A DNA stretch of 64,000 nt, taken from Trichobilharzia regenti. Taxonomy: Eukaryota > Platyhelminthes > Trematoda > Strigeidida > Schistosomatidae. Below, piece after piece: positions 54,011-64,000 of the stretch (positions within the stretch are counted from its first letter, which is position 1; every line of letters starts with the position of its first letter). The stretch lies in the NCBI GenBank assembly GCA_944472135.2, contig OX235270.1, positions 149,311,632-149,375,631 on the forward strand, given 5' to 3'. The notes beneath the pieces are model-generated. The model searched no databases and had not been told where the DNA came from. It was given only the letters and a program-made list of their open reading frames with translations. Both the position numbers and the translations under genes were made by a program.

Positions 54011-55413
54011 TAATCGTTAATATACCTATAGTCTCTCACTTTCATGGGGAATTACAAAACAATGCGTTAATGGAAGGTAAGAAGAAACATGATACACAGA
54101 TTTCATAATGGAGGTTGTTCCGTTATTCATCATATCTGCCAACAGTATTCAGAGTATCTACCAAGTCTAGGTTCTAGGGATTTCAAAACTCTATTCAAGC
54201 AATACAAACGTAGAAAGCAGCATTACTGTACGTACAGAGCGCTCCAGTGCAGCAGCTTAGAAAAGAGGAAACAGAAGTAAACCTCAGGAGAGGTGCAGAT
54301 GCAGCCAGAAAATTTCAATGATTTAAGAAAAACAATAAATGCTAAGCGCAAGGTTCACACCCTTTTTTATCACCAAGAATTTATAGTCATTGAATTTCAT
54401 GGTGCTTCTAACTGACGGTTAGTGCAAGTTTATATTAGCACAATAGGAGAGAGAGAAAAATTATAATTTTTTCCCACTTATAAAGGGTTACGGTAGGAAT
54501 AGGTCCTGAAAAAGAAGTCACACCCAAACGTCCAAGTGCATAAATGTGTGTACAAGTAAAGTGAAAGTTCAGTAATATTTATTCTGGTTTATACAGCAAG
54601 ATGTCTTTTTAAAGTGGAGAAATCATACCATGCGCTTGTATTCACAGAGTTTATATCCAAGTTGTGGCATTCAAGCAGTTTTTATCTTTCTTTTTGTTGA
54701 AGTTATTCAAACTAAGGAGCCTTAACAGTAAAGTTATATCCCACGGATACGGGTGATTCTCTTAACTCCCCAACGTCATATCCGTTGAACAGCAGTCCCC
54801 ACCCTTCTACCTACTAATGTACTCGACCTTCGTGAAACACTTCGTCTTCACTTTTGTTGCCACGTGCCACACAAACTGTTTTTGAATTCATTAGGTAATT
54901 CGTCGAAATTCCTGGTCTGTTTGACTATTTTCAGTCAACCATCCTGTATATCTCATCTGCTATGGCATTTTCAAAATATATCAGTAAGAAAAGTGTAGAG
55001 AAATCAGATGGTTGTAGTCATTTGTTTGTTTCTCCTGGCAACCACTGTCGTGACTAGTTGCAAATCTACATCCTTTTTATCATTTTTGTTGACTTGGAAT
55101 TTCAACTTACTTGCCACGTGATTAACTTTTTATTAGCCGGTAATTTTGCTCTATAATAATGTGTTAGATAGTTGCTAATTTACTTGAGTACCAGGTTTCC
55201 GGGAGTTCCCTGGCATTTTTGGTGTTTCCTCTATTTAGGAATGCACATATCACTGGCAATAGAGGTCATTGGTTCTTTCCGGTCTGAGAAAAACTCGCCT
55301 CTTCTTCTATCTCTTAGGCTCATCCTTCATTTCAGACACCCCAGCAAGCCCAGAATTGAACTGTCTCAGCTACTCCTCAAGTTATAACTTCCTTGCCAGC
55401 TTGTCTTTAAATT
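54011..55413. other. Unassigned stretch
   Basis: No element recognised. Small open frames such as 54089-54280 and 55172-55387 have no family resemblance. Possibly decayed CR1 upstream sequence. Confidence 0.4.
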
Positions 55414-55725
55414 GTGTATTTGATGATAAATCTTTATCACTACTACGACTACCGATCTACCACTGTCATCAGTAACAATCTTAGAAATCATCACAACCTA
55501 GCTGCTATAGAGCATTGTCAGACTTATATGCTGTACAGCTTCTTCTTAAATAAGTTTCCAGTGATTTGGAACAGGATGCCAGCCAATATACGTGATGCAA
55601 TCAAACTTCTGGTGTTCATCTCCTCAGTTAGCAGACTGCTCAAAGATGACAATTCACTCCTGCGTCTGACTCCTACACCCTCTTTTTCACTCTACATAGA
55701 CATTATAGGTTCATTAAACGTATAA
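55414..55725 (+). pseudogene. CR1-A C-terminal segment
   Basis: 103 codons. From residue about 20 the product is SNNLRNHHNLAAIEHCQTYM and FFLNKFPVIWNRMPANIRDA, ending in GSLNV. Very similar to the end of 8159-8986. The RT domain is missing. Confidence 0.8.
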
Positions 55726-55862
55726 GTTACAACAAACTACAATTATAAATGTTAGTGTTATTAGAAGGACATGATAAACATTTCCACACAGAACATGAAT
55801 ATTATTTCACATATAATACAAAAGATGGCAAAACGGGGCTAGTTAGTTAGTGTACCACATAC

Positions 55863-56500
55863 TTACTTATTTACTTTACTTTACTTCGGCTATCTCCTAC
55901 GGGAGGATGAGCCGGCTTCATGAACGTCTCGAATCATCGCTGCCCAGGCGCGGCAATTTGTAAGAGAGTTCATGAAGTTTCATGGGAATTTGGTACGAGT
56001 GATGTCCCCAGCATCGCTCGGCCTTTTGTTTGAGAGTGCAGCTCTAGCCTTTACACAGCCAGGTGTGACCTACAAGGCAGTAGGAGTGGAGTAAGGAGTC
56101 CACTATCCATTGGCAGCCGGTGACCGGAGTTCGGTTCATACGCCTTTTTGAATGGGGCCAGACATCCAGGACATCCAACAAGCCCTTTGTCCATACGTCT
56201 GCCGGTGAGCTCCAGTGAGCTTCATACGCCAGTCGTTGGAGGTTTGGAATCAGGGTTTAGCCATCTCCCCTAGACCGTCATCCAATGGACAGTCAACCCG
56301 GTGGAGAGCGCCGGGCATCCGCTTTCGCCTTCTCACTTTGGTGAGAAACACCTCCGCCACGTGAAGGCAGTGAGTAGGACTTCCTCAGGAGAGGCTATGT
56401 AAGACGCCCGGTCATATGGGAGCATTTCAAGAGGTGTGCGGAGGGGTGGCCAACCCGCAGCGCAAGGCACCCACCCCCGACCATCCTGAGGCTTTGGAGG
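55863..56500 (-). mobile_element. GC-rich 638-bp non-autonomous retroposon, probably RTE-derived
   Basis: An 8-bp duplication ccacatac flanks it (55855-55862 and 56501-56508). On the minus strand it ends in a (gtaaa)-like tail, gaagtaaagtaaagtaaata. Before the tail one frame reads CRAWAAMIRDVHEAGSSSRR and stops, like an RTE ORF2 C-terminus. The rest (CCACC- and GGCG-rich) has no coding and may be an RTE leader. No RT. GC content stands well above all surroundings. Confidence 0.7.
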
Positions 56501-57870
56501 CCACATACACATATATAAATTTATAAATCACACCTTGAGGACTCCACTTACTTTCTTCTGTACTGCTGTCGTTCGTCCTCTTTTTCCTCACACCATTTCA
56601 GCTTCTGTGTGACTTTTTGAATGAGAATGAAGAATGTGGATATTTGACCATTTACAATAACAAATGATCCGCAAACATTATTGGTCCCATATCTTACAAT
56701 TCCTTCGTGAATTACGTATGACCTTCCCCCACGACGCAACCTGGATTACAGTTGTGGAATGTACTCTTATACCAATGGAAAAGTATTAATTTGTAATACA
56801 ACGTCACGATTGTAACTTATAACATAACTGATCTTATCTGTAAAAATAGCTTTCATTTCTTGAAAACACCCGCTTATAGGAAAATATAAACTATCATCAT
56901 TATTAGGCTTCATTTAGTACAATTCAGTTGTGACGTTACAATGAAAATGCTGACAAAACTATACAAGTGTATCACTTATTTTAATTATTACCAAATTTGG
57001 ATATAAATCAAGAATATGACATGATGCCGTACACACTAAAGTTATATGGGGGAATTACTTCAAGCTTTATTTTTTCCCAAGTATTTTTGTAATCCATCCA
57101 AAACATACTTTGGTTTTTTGTTAATGTGAAGACAATATTTCTATATTTCTTGATGTGCTCTATTGAATGACTAATTATCATATTGTTCCCACAAACCAAG
57201 GAAAAAACGACAGCAACCATGTAATTTAACCATAAACCATAAATTTAAATAATACTTATCCATGTCTGTACAATTGGCGTGCCCTATATAGGTGGGAATA
57301 CGTGTGTATTTTATTATATTCTTATCATTCTTCCTCTTGTATTTATCTTGTAAATATACTTCCAATAATGTTTTATTCATAATTGTATTTTATACCATTT
57401 TGCAGCTGCGCAGAATTTTCTTCACTTCCTGAAATAGCGTTCAATCACGTGTCAGCATAGCACTCACCCACATATACTCTGTTCACTGGCTGACCATAAC
57501 TATCAGCAGGAAAAAAACGAATTTCGGGATGTCGTTCAACTTTGTTGGTGACCTTAGCAAACGGTTTACAATTTAACATTTATAAAAACCAGTTCTGATT
57601 GCTTGTACAATAAGTGAACAATTTAAACTTGTGAAAAAGTATTAATTTACGATACTGCATGATTGTAATTTATAACATTACTGATCGTGCGAGTAAAAAT
57701 GGCATGCATTTCTTGTAAACTTACCCGTTTATACGAAATATAAATTATTATTATTATTATTAAATATGTTTACTAATCGTATATGTAATTTATCATATTA
57801 ATGATGCCTGTGAACCGGCCTCCCTCATGTACAAAATTGAGAATATATTATTATTATTATTACATGAATC

Positions 57871-58189
57871 ATGCAAACAAACACTGACATCGTCAGCACT
57901 CACTGCATCAGAAACTTTTAGCCAAAAACTTAAACAAATCCAAACCATTCAAGAGGTTTGTTTTTAGTGTACTTTAGCAAACTGTCAGCAAGAAGTAGGC
58001 GTTGATTTCAGTTCTTCAGACATTATCTCCAGTTAGAATACACAGCTAAAATTCATGGAATAATCCAAAGAGTAATCTTCGCTTGGCCAAACAAAGATTA
58101 GGAATTTGATGTTTCAGCCACTGTACGAATAACACTCCGAAGATACGGACTAGCGGTCTTCGATCAGAACCTAATACAATGTTGATACA
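57871..58189. other. Unassigned stretch
   Basis: No recognised feature between the CR1-A tail and the PLE-delta end. Confidence 0.4.
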
Positions 58190-58589
58190 AGTATAAAACT
58201 TGGGAACTGTGTTAGAGTATAATTGCATTATGGATAAGATTTTATTTTCACAAATCACACAGTGTTGTACAGTAATATCAACTGATGACCACGTTTCGAG
58301 CACAATTCATTACTGCACATAATCATATCAAGTTACTCACACAACATTTGTCCCTCATTCATACGCATGTGTGGAATCGATTAGATGTTGGAATAAAAAT
58401 CAATATAGGACAATGTACATACATTCAGAATAACTAATATGAGTGTTATTGAACAAATACAATCAGATGGGTAATAAGACGAGTGTTCTTATAGTCATAA
58501 TAAGTAACTTGTTAGAATGTTGTGATGTGCTTGAATTGAAATAGAATTTTAAGATTATATATTCTTCTATTCTGATTTGACTGGCGATA

Positions 58590-58783
58590 TGTGGTGATTG
58601 ACAATTTCTACCTCTGTATTGTTTAAATACTTACTGTTGACTGTTGATATGTTTCTTATATGAATTGCATAATAATTCCGCTAAATACAAATTCCTGAGT
58701 TCTGCCCTCTCTGTGTTTTGTTTGGATTCTTGTAATTCGGTCATCTCGAAATACTAATATTCCAAGTACAATAAATTACTACA
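58590..58783 (+). repeat. Gypsy 5' LTR
   Basis: 194 bp. Three bases after it comes tggcgtcgcgatgg, placed as a tRNA primer site would be; the tRNA is not identified. The gag ATG lies only 13 bp after the LTR, inside this stretch. Confidence 0.93.
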
Positions 58784-58796
58784 AATTGGCGTCGCG

Positions 58797-59620
58797 ATGG
58801 AACTAAATAACCTGGGAAAATTTCCTCTTAATGGTTCTCCGCGGGAGATTGCTGATTATTTGGAATGCTTCGATGCGTGGTGCATTTCAAAGAATGTTCG
58901 GGATGACAAAATACCAGCACATTTCATCACTGCTATTGGGCTAGATGCATATAGCCTAGTAAAGACTCTGTCGTTTCCAGATCAACCTATTTCTCTGTCA
59001 TATGTCAAGATTCGTGAACTTCTGATAAATCACTTTCATGTAACTACATTTGAGACCAGAGAGAGGGCTCCCAACCAGAGAATAAGAGACTTTATTCTGC
59101 AACTTCAAATTCAAGCTTCAAAGTGTAACTTTGGAGATCAGCTGCATACTCAACTACGTGATCGTCTAATTGCTGGAATCAATATTCCTAAGTTAGAGAA
59201 AGAGTTAATTCAGATTCCTTCTTGTACCTTTCAAACTGCTAAAGATTTATGTATTACATATGAAGATGTCAATAGTGAATACTCTGCTCCCACTACGTCA
59301 GTATCTGATGTTATGCTTTCTAAAGTCGAAAATACAAGGGTCATGGAAAGCAATCCAAACTGTCGTCCACAGGTAATAGAATGCAGCGAGAGATCAAAAA
59401 CATTAAACCGTGTTTATCCTGTGGAAAGTTACATCTACGAAGCACTTGCCGTTTTCGGGGTGCTAAGTGCCATAAATGTGGTAAAGTTGGACACATCAAG
59501 ACTGTTTGCAGAAGTTCGAATACTTATGTTGCTCAACATTCTTATAATTCTCCCAAGCTGTCTAGTAAAATGGAGTCAATGTGTCTTTCAACTTTCAAAA
59601 TACTCAAGCTAATCCAATGA
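58797..59620 (+). pseudogene. Gypsy gag with two zinc knuckles, frameshifted
   Basis: 58797-59380 encodes the capsid-like part (MELNNLGKFPLNGSPREIAD, YLECFDAWC, then QRIRDFILQLQIQASKCNFG, a helix pattern typical of Ty3/Gypsy gag). Near 59381 the coherent product moves to another frame: [13 protein letters not shown] (C-X2-C-X3-H-X4-C) followed by [14 protein letters not shown] (C-X2-C-X4-H-X4-C). The original frame stays open to 59612 but loses the knuckles. Whether this is a programmed shift or a mutation cannot be told; in gag it is more likely a mutation. Confidence 0.82.
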
Positions 59621-60210
59621 AAACCTCCACTACAAGTTCGGCAACTCAAGTGTCAACTGTTTTCAAAAATGTGGTAGCCGAGTTACAATGTGAACTGTCG
59701 AAAACACGAAAAAACCTGAATGAGATGAGAGAGCAACTGATTAAAATGGAGGAATTGATGCATATGCATAGACTGCGTCTGTTGAATGCAGAGCATACAA
59801 GTACCCGTGAAAGTCCTGCAAAACTTTTCAAATCTCGAATTCTCAAAAAGCATCTGATGTCCACGACTTCTAATGTACATTATTACAAAGGTAATAACTA
59901 TAGACCTTCTGTTGGAATTATACTACAAAAAATGGGAAATCGAGTGGTGAAGATATTAGACATCAAAGATCACTCAGTTCATAACAGACACCTGGACAAA
60001 GTGACAATAAATGAAGTAGGTCGTTCCAATTATTATTTTAATGATTCCGCTAATAATCCTGATTTTGTAGATAATTCAGAAATAGGTCCAGATAATACTG
60101 ATGAAAATAATATCACAGAATCAGTTAGGTCGCAGCTACTTGCAAGCAAACCGAGACATCGTTATAAATACGCAAGGAGATATTCGAGGTGTGGCGGATG
60201 TGGTGATTGA
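59581..60210 (+). pseudogene. Gypsy gag-spacer joined to integrase C-terminal tail
   Basis: 209 codons. The first part has a coiled-coil-like stretch (ELQCELSKTRKNLNEMREQL). The second part, VHYYKGNNYRPSVGIILQKM, GNRVVKILDIKDHSVHNRHL and DKV, matches the layout of the region after the Gypsy integrase core (…G.I....G...Y.V...D.....RH.NQ.). The missing pol lies between. It ends just inside the 3' LTR. Confidence 0.65.
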
Positions 60211-60392
60211 CAATTTCTATCTCTGTATTGTTTAAATACTTACTGTTGACTGTTGATATGTTTCTTATATGAATTGCATAATAATTCCGCTAAATACAAA
60301 TTCCTGAGTTTTGCCCTCTCTGTGTTTTTTTTGGATTCTTGTAATTCGGTCATCTCAAAATACTAATATTCCAAGCACATTAAATTACTACA
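60199..60392 (+). repeat. Gypsy 3' LTR
   Basis: 194 bp, pairs with 58590-58783. Preceded by a purine-rich run (gaggtgtggcgga) that may be the plus-strand primer. Confidence 0.92.
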
Positions 60393-60399
60393 CGATAAT

Positions 60400-60750
60400 A
60401 ATATTTTCCATACTTCTGGTATTTGCATTGAATCATTCTTATTGCATGTGTTGGGTGTAGACTCGATGAACAAGGATTCAGTAATCAGCATCTCTCTCCA
60501 CCTATCTAGATTACTTTTTAGAATCTTAACCCTTTCCCACCCCATTGTGTGGTTATGTGTTATTGCATGCAGTGCAGTTGCTAAGCTTTTTTCTAAATTA
60601 TTTATCTTCTCAGGGTCAACGATTCTTACCTTAGCTAAATTCTTATGTTCTGATAATCTGACTACCCCTGACCTACTAGTTTAACCTATGTAGCTGGCCT
60701 CACAGTCATTGCAGTCTATTTTGTAAATTATATTATTTTGTCTAATTGGG
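60400..60750 (-). pseudogene. PLE-delta endonuclease end
   Basis: The minus strand after the stop at 60751 reads NNIIYKIDCNDCEASYIG, stop, TSRSGVVRLSEHKNL. IYKI and YIG are the GIY-YIG halves with the CxxC of PLEs. The C-terminus (ITHNHTMGWERVKILKSNLD) follows to 60363 and crosses into the Gypsy LTR only by chance frame. Confidence 0.75.
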
Positions 60751-61868
60751 TTAACCAACAGGGTCTTTCAACCTACAGAGCTTGTCCCTGAGTGAGTTTG
60801 TAGGTTTGAATCCCACCCTAATTCCTGCTTTGTTAAGAATCCTACGTAGGGCCTCAGATGTCCCTTCCTTAATTGGTATAACAGTGAATGACTTATATTC
60901 TTTCCTATTTATGTTATCATCACTACATTCACCATTGTTTTTGTTTTGCTTTTTGCCTTTACTGATCTTACTAATGAATTTTATAGGATAGTAATTCAAC
61001 ACCAACGCTTCTTCTGTCTGTTTCACTTCATCATTTAGGCCGTTTGTTGTACTACTTAGTCCTACTGCTCGGTTTGTTGGACACTTAACTAAGCCTGCCT
61101 TAACAGTTAACGGATGAGACGAATTAAAGTCTAAGTATCTATTAGAATGCGTTGGTTTTCTATAAACACTAGTGTGTAGTTTGCCTTCTTCTATTCGTTT
61201 TATCTTACAATCTAACATAGCTAATTCTCCTTGTTCATTTTCTGATTCAAATGTGAATCTTATTCCCTCAACTTGTGAGTTTATATGTGTCAAGAAGCTA
61301 GAGATATGTTCTGTTTTTAACACTGTGAAAGTGTCATCCACATATCTCCACCATACTTTTGGAGCAGGATTAAATGTATTAAGAGCCATATTTTCCCAGC
61401 TGTCCATAAATATGTCTGCTACAATAGGGGATATTGGTGATCCCATTGCTACACCTTCTGTTTGTCTAAATATCTTGCCTTGGAACTTAAAGATAGTAGG
61501 TGTGAGGCATAACCGAATCCCTAACATAATTTGTTCAATGGGTAGCTTTGTCCTATGATTCAGTTCATGATCCGCAGTTAGTTCTTTTTTAACTGCTTCT
61601 AAAGCCATATTGACTGGTATATTAGTATGAAGACTAGTTTTATCGAAACTAACCATTTTTTCATCATTCTCTAGTTGAATGTCATTTAGCTTACTTTTCA
61701 TCTCATATGAATTAGTTAGTCTAGAATTTGAGTCATTTCTAATCGGACAGAGTATTACAGATAGGTGTTTTGATAATTGATAAGTGGGGGTATTTCTAAA
61801 ATCTACTATTGGTCTTATGGGGTAGCCTTCATCTTCAGCGCCAAATTCAAATGGAATTAGTTTTGAGA
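60751..61868 (-). pseudogene. PLE-delta reverse transcriptase
   Basis: 61868-61702 contributes IRPIVDFRNTPTYQLSKHLS (N-terminal RT block). The continuous 316-codon frame (61701-60751) has VSFDKTSLHTNIPVNMA, QTEGVAMGSPISPIVADIFM, then WWRYVDDTFTVL (catalytic) and MLDCKIKRIEEGKLHTSVYR. The order is that of Penelope-like RTs. It stops just before the endonuclease start (LKDPVG*), so the protein is cut in two. The RT core itself looks intact. Confidence 0.85.
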
Positions 61869-61968
61869 ATTGTCCGCAAGTGAAACACTTTTCTTTCCTG
61901 ATAACACCGCTGTTGCAAACACTTGGTGTTTGGTACAGTCAGATATCAGCGGTCTCATCGTTCTGTCG

Positions 61969-62235
61969 TTATAAATTCTTACAATCAAATCCCACCCTCG
62001 CCCTTGAGGTATCTAGTGTCAGACACGAGTCTGACCACCAGTTTAAGGGTTGGCGTTTGCGTGATAACGATGTAACACCATCAGGATAATTAGCTAAATT
62101 GCAGTCACGAATGTTATTTCTAGCTGACGTCAACAAGCGAACGATTTCATAAGGCTTGAAACTATGTAGGTAACCAACTAACTGGCTCTGCAGTTTTCCC
62201 TCATCACCGTCTTCTTTTGTATTAGTGTTAATCAT
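61969..62235 (-). pseudogene. PLE-delta N-terminal region
   Basis: 88 codons directly upstream of the RT in the same direction (VGYLHSFKPYEIVRLLTSAR, NWWSDSCLTLDTSRARVGFD). No motif known to me. Placement suggests the N-terminal part of the element protein. Confidence 0.45.
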
Positions 62236-62250
62236 TTCATTGACCCGATA

Positions 62251-63029
62251 TCTCTATGAGCTAACAGAAATTCGTAGGAAGCGAAGAAGATTTTTAAAGC
62301 CAACACAGTAAGGGGTGATAGAAATTCTCAGATATCTACAGTATACTCTCAATGTTTTTTACATTATGCTGTCGACTATATATTTTCACATATCCTAGTT
62401 AAACTACTCTATTGTTTTATCAGTAAGTTAAATCATACTAACTAAAATTCGTATTGATCTAATGTGAACAAAAAGCCTTCATAAGGCTGTGTATGTAGTA
62501 TGCAAATTATTTATATGGTTATTCACTTATCATGGTCGATTAGTGAAAGCATGGGATAATTTAACTATTTATAATTAAAGAGAAGTTATATGTGAGTAAT
62601 ATTTACTTTGGTAGTTGATTTCTTACTTCCCTTAGCCCACAGCAACTTAAACAAGAAATCAGAGAGTATTCAAGACAAAATGGGAAAAACTTTTCCTTAG
62701 AATGTTTGTCCGCATGGAAAACAGCAAGTAAACAGACACTTCACGGCATACTGTTAGGTATTGTTGAAAATGTTCGAAATTTTATGACTGACTTTAAAAT
62801 TGTTTTAGGAAGGAATTACAGCGGAACTTCCATATTACATTCGACGAGTTATAAACTATTATCTTCGAGTATCATCGTATGAATTCATCGTCAACAGTAA
62901 GTTTTAAGATTAATTATTTTGTATCTTGCCGTCCATAGGACTTATTTTCATGCTACTGATAATAAAGATAATATAAATGTTTCATTTTATTCCTTTACGT
63001 TCCTAGTGGAAATTACGGCTTCAGGCTAG
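62251..63029. other. Unassigned stretch with two possible exons (+)
   Basis: 62641-62755 is open after an acceptor-like cttacttcccttag (PQQLKQEIREYSRQNGKNFS). 62809-62896 is open after ttgttttag and ends at a good donor (aacagtaagt), giving EGITAELPYYIRRVINYYLR. The phases of the two pieces do not join cleanly and I recognise neither. Could be the edge of a host gene or chance. Confidence 0.3.
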
Positions 63030-64000
63030 AGTTTTGAAGTTTCGGTAGCAGTGATGCCATATTAGTTCGTTTATTAGATATATCACACAGTGACACACTG
63101 AACACATTAACTCAAAGATGGAGGCAATTCAATTCACTTATGAATTGGAAAATCAGGAAGGTGAACTTCCAATGTTAGATTGGAACGTAAAAAGGAAAGA
63201 AGGTGGGAAGTTAAACACTAGTGTTTACAGGAAACAAACACATTCAAACAGATATTTGGACTTCCGATCATCCCAGCCAATCTATGTCAGTAAAAATAGG
63301 ATTGGTGAAATGTTTAAGTGACAGAGCACAAAATTTAGGTAGTACCAAGAAAAATCTAAGACAGGAAGAGATACACATAAAAGAAGCCTTGAAATTTAAT
63401 AAATATTCGGATAAATTAGTCAGAAAATATGTAGGGAAATGCGAAAATAAAATAAATAATGACAGTAGCGATAGTGATAATAATAATAATGATAACACTA
63501 GTAATGTTAATAATAATAATATTAATGACGACACCAACAATCAGGAATTTAAATCATCAGTAGTAATTCCATACAAGGAAGGAACCCCGGAAGCCCTGAG
63601 CAGAATTCTTAACAACGCTGGCAGAAATAAAAATGGCTGGAATTCAAACCAACCTCAAACTCAATTAGAAACATGCTTCGTCAGCTAAAAGATCAATCCT
63701 GACAGTGGAGCCTTTAAAACAAAACAATTTAGTTTATCTAATACCCTACCTGACTTCAATGATTGTCAGGTCAAATACATGGGTCGAAGTAGTAGGACAG
63801 GTGCAGTTAGACTAGTCCAGCATAAAAATCTAGATTAGTTGACCCGAATAAGATAAGAAATCTAGAGAATAGTTCATCCATAGCACTGACTACATGCGAT
63901 CACACACAACCATACAATAGAATGGATGGGATAAGATGACAGTTTTAAAATCTAATATAACAACAGCGTGGACGGAGAGATTGATAAGAGTAGCTTTGTT
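63030..64000 (+). pseudogene. PLE-delta copy at the window end
   Basis: A terminal-repeat piece (tttattagatatatcacacag, 63068-63090) is followed by RT end sequence: 63118-63290 with ELPMLDWNVKRKEGGKLNTS and VYRKQTHSNRYLDF, frameshift, then 63290-63688 with an Asn/Asp-rich linker and VVIPYKEGTPEALSRILNNA. A stop at 63687 interrupts before FNDCQVKYMGRSSRTGAVRL at 63750. The same 3' region as in the arms follows to the window edge. Confidence 0.75.

Larger units (their letters stand above)
55414..57870 (+). mobile_element. CR1-A 3' part with a GC-rich insert
   Basis: Coding end 55414-55725, then a 3' UTR parallel to 8987-9875, ending in ATT repeats near 57866. The UTR is interrupted at 55863-56500. 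Part of the UTR is present twice: 56765-56900 and 57600-57745 share aaagtattaattt and ttcttg.aaac.cccg.ttata. Confidence 0.78.
58590..60392 (+). mobile_element. Gypsy-type LTR retrotransposon, deleted to 1.8 kb
   Basis: LTRs of 194 bp with tgtgg...taca ends and a perfect 5-bp target duplication cgata (58585-58589, 60393-60397). Six substitutions separate the LTRs by eye, about 97% identity. The interior keeps gag and the very end of pol; protease, RT, RNase H and the integrase core are gone. Non-autonomous. Confidence 0.92.
58190..62250 (-). mobile_element. PLE-delta copy split by a Gypsy element
   Basis: Left end 58190-58589 carries the family terminal sequence (tataaaacttgggaactgtg). After the Gypsy insert, minus-strand coding runs from 62235 to about 60400. 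The order from the right is N-terminal region, RT, endonuclease. Confidence 0.72.

Noticed and set aside
59381..59620. Programmed frameshift in Gypsy gag
   Set aside because: The shift falls before the zinc knuckles, not at a gag-pol border, and I see no clear slippery site, so a mutation is the simpler view.
58797..60210. Domesticated gag-derived host gene
   Set aside because: The frame is bounded by recognisable LTRs and a perfect target duplication, and it is frameshifted, so it is an ordinary element remnant.
1..64000. CRISPR arrays, bacterial operons or prophage
   Set aside because: No regularly spaced short repeats, no ribosome-binding pattern, and spliced host coding plus eukaryotic retroelements throughout.

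Overview
The window looks like nuclear DNA of a digenean flatworm, most likely a schistosomatid. It is AT-rich and full of RTE, CR1-group, BEL/Pao, Gypsy and Penelope-like (PLE) retroelements of the kinds typical of schistosome genomes. Its one confident host gene has the flatworm pattern of tiny 5' introns followed by one large 3' intron. The species cannot be fixed from sequence alone.

The host gene is DNAL1, the axonemal outer-arm dynein light chain 1 (20635-27439, + strand, 188 aa). It has seven coding exons, five introns of 30-41 nt, and a 6.06 kb last intron packed with retroelement debris. A near-consensus RFX X-box (20603-20616) lies 18 bp before the ATG, and a tRNA-derived SINE ends 42 bp upstream of the X-box. 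I saw no other certain host gene; a few weak candidate exons are listed.

Family labels used here are local. CR1-A has a 3' UTR ending in (ATT)n. CR1-B is a second CR1/L2-like family. RTE-1 and RTE-2 are two RTE families. PLE-alpha, -beta, -gamma, -delta and -epsilon are Penelope-like groups.

Layout: 1-9875 holds CR1-A remnants, one split by a young, internally deleted BEL/Pao element (4090-8053). 9876-12060 is mostly unassigned. 12061-19990 is a nest of a second BEL remnant, RTE-1 copies, and CR1-B and CR1-A fragments. 20374-27590 is the SINE, promoter and DNAL1. 27600-30470 is PLE and RTE-2 debris. 30471-39108 is a near-identical inverted duplication (arms about 2.68 kb) around a 3.3 kb core containing two facing PLE-epsilon copies. 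39121-42050 holds a third copy of part of the arm, unassigned DNA and a PLE-gamma end. 42050-48417 is RTE-1 split by PLE-beta, itself split by PLE-alpha. 48418-50493 is PLE-gamma. 50510-54010 is RTE-2 and a broken CR1-B with SINE insertions. 55414-57870 is CR1-A carrying a GC-rich 638 bp insert. 58190-62250 is PLE-delta split by a deleted Gypsy element with a perfect target duplication. 63030-64000 is another PLE-delta copy running off the window.

The most interesting signals are hammerhead-ribozyme-like motifs in both terminal repeats of PLE-beta, a SINE whose 3' tail matches the CR1-B 3' end (42 of 50 positions by eye), the X-box on DNAL1, the large inverted duplication, and the three-level nested insertion. 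All retroelement open frames appear broken. Identities were judged by eye; no searches were run.
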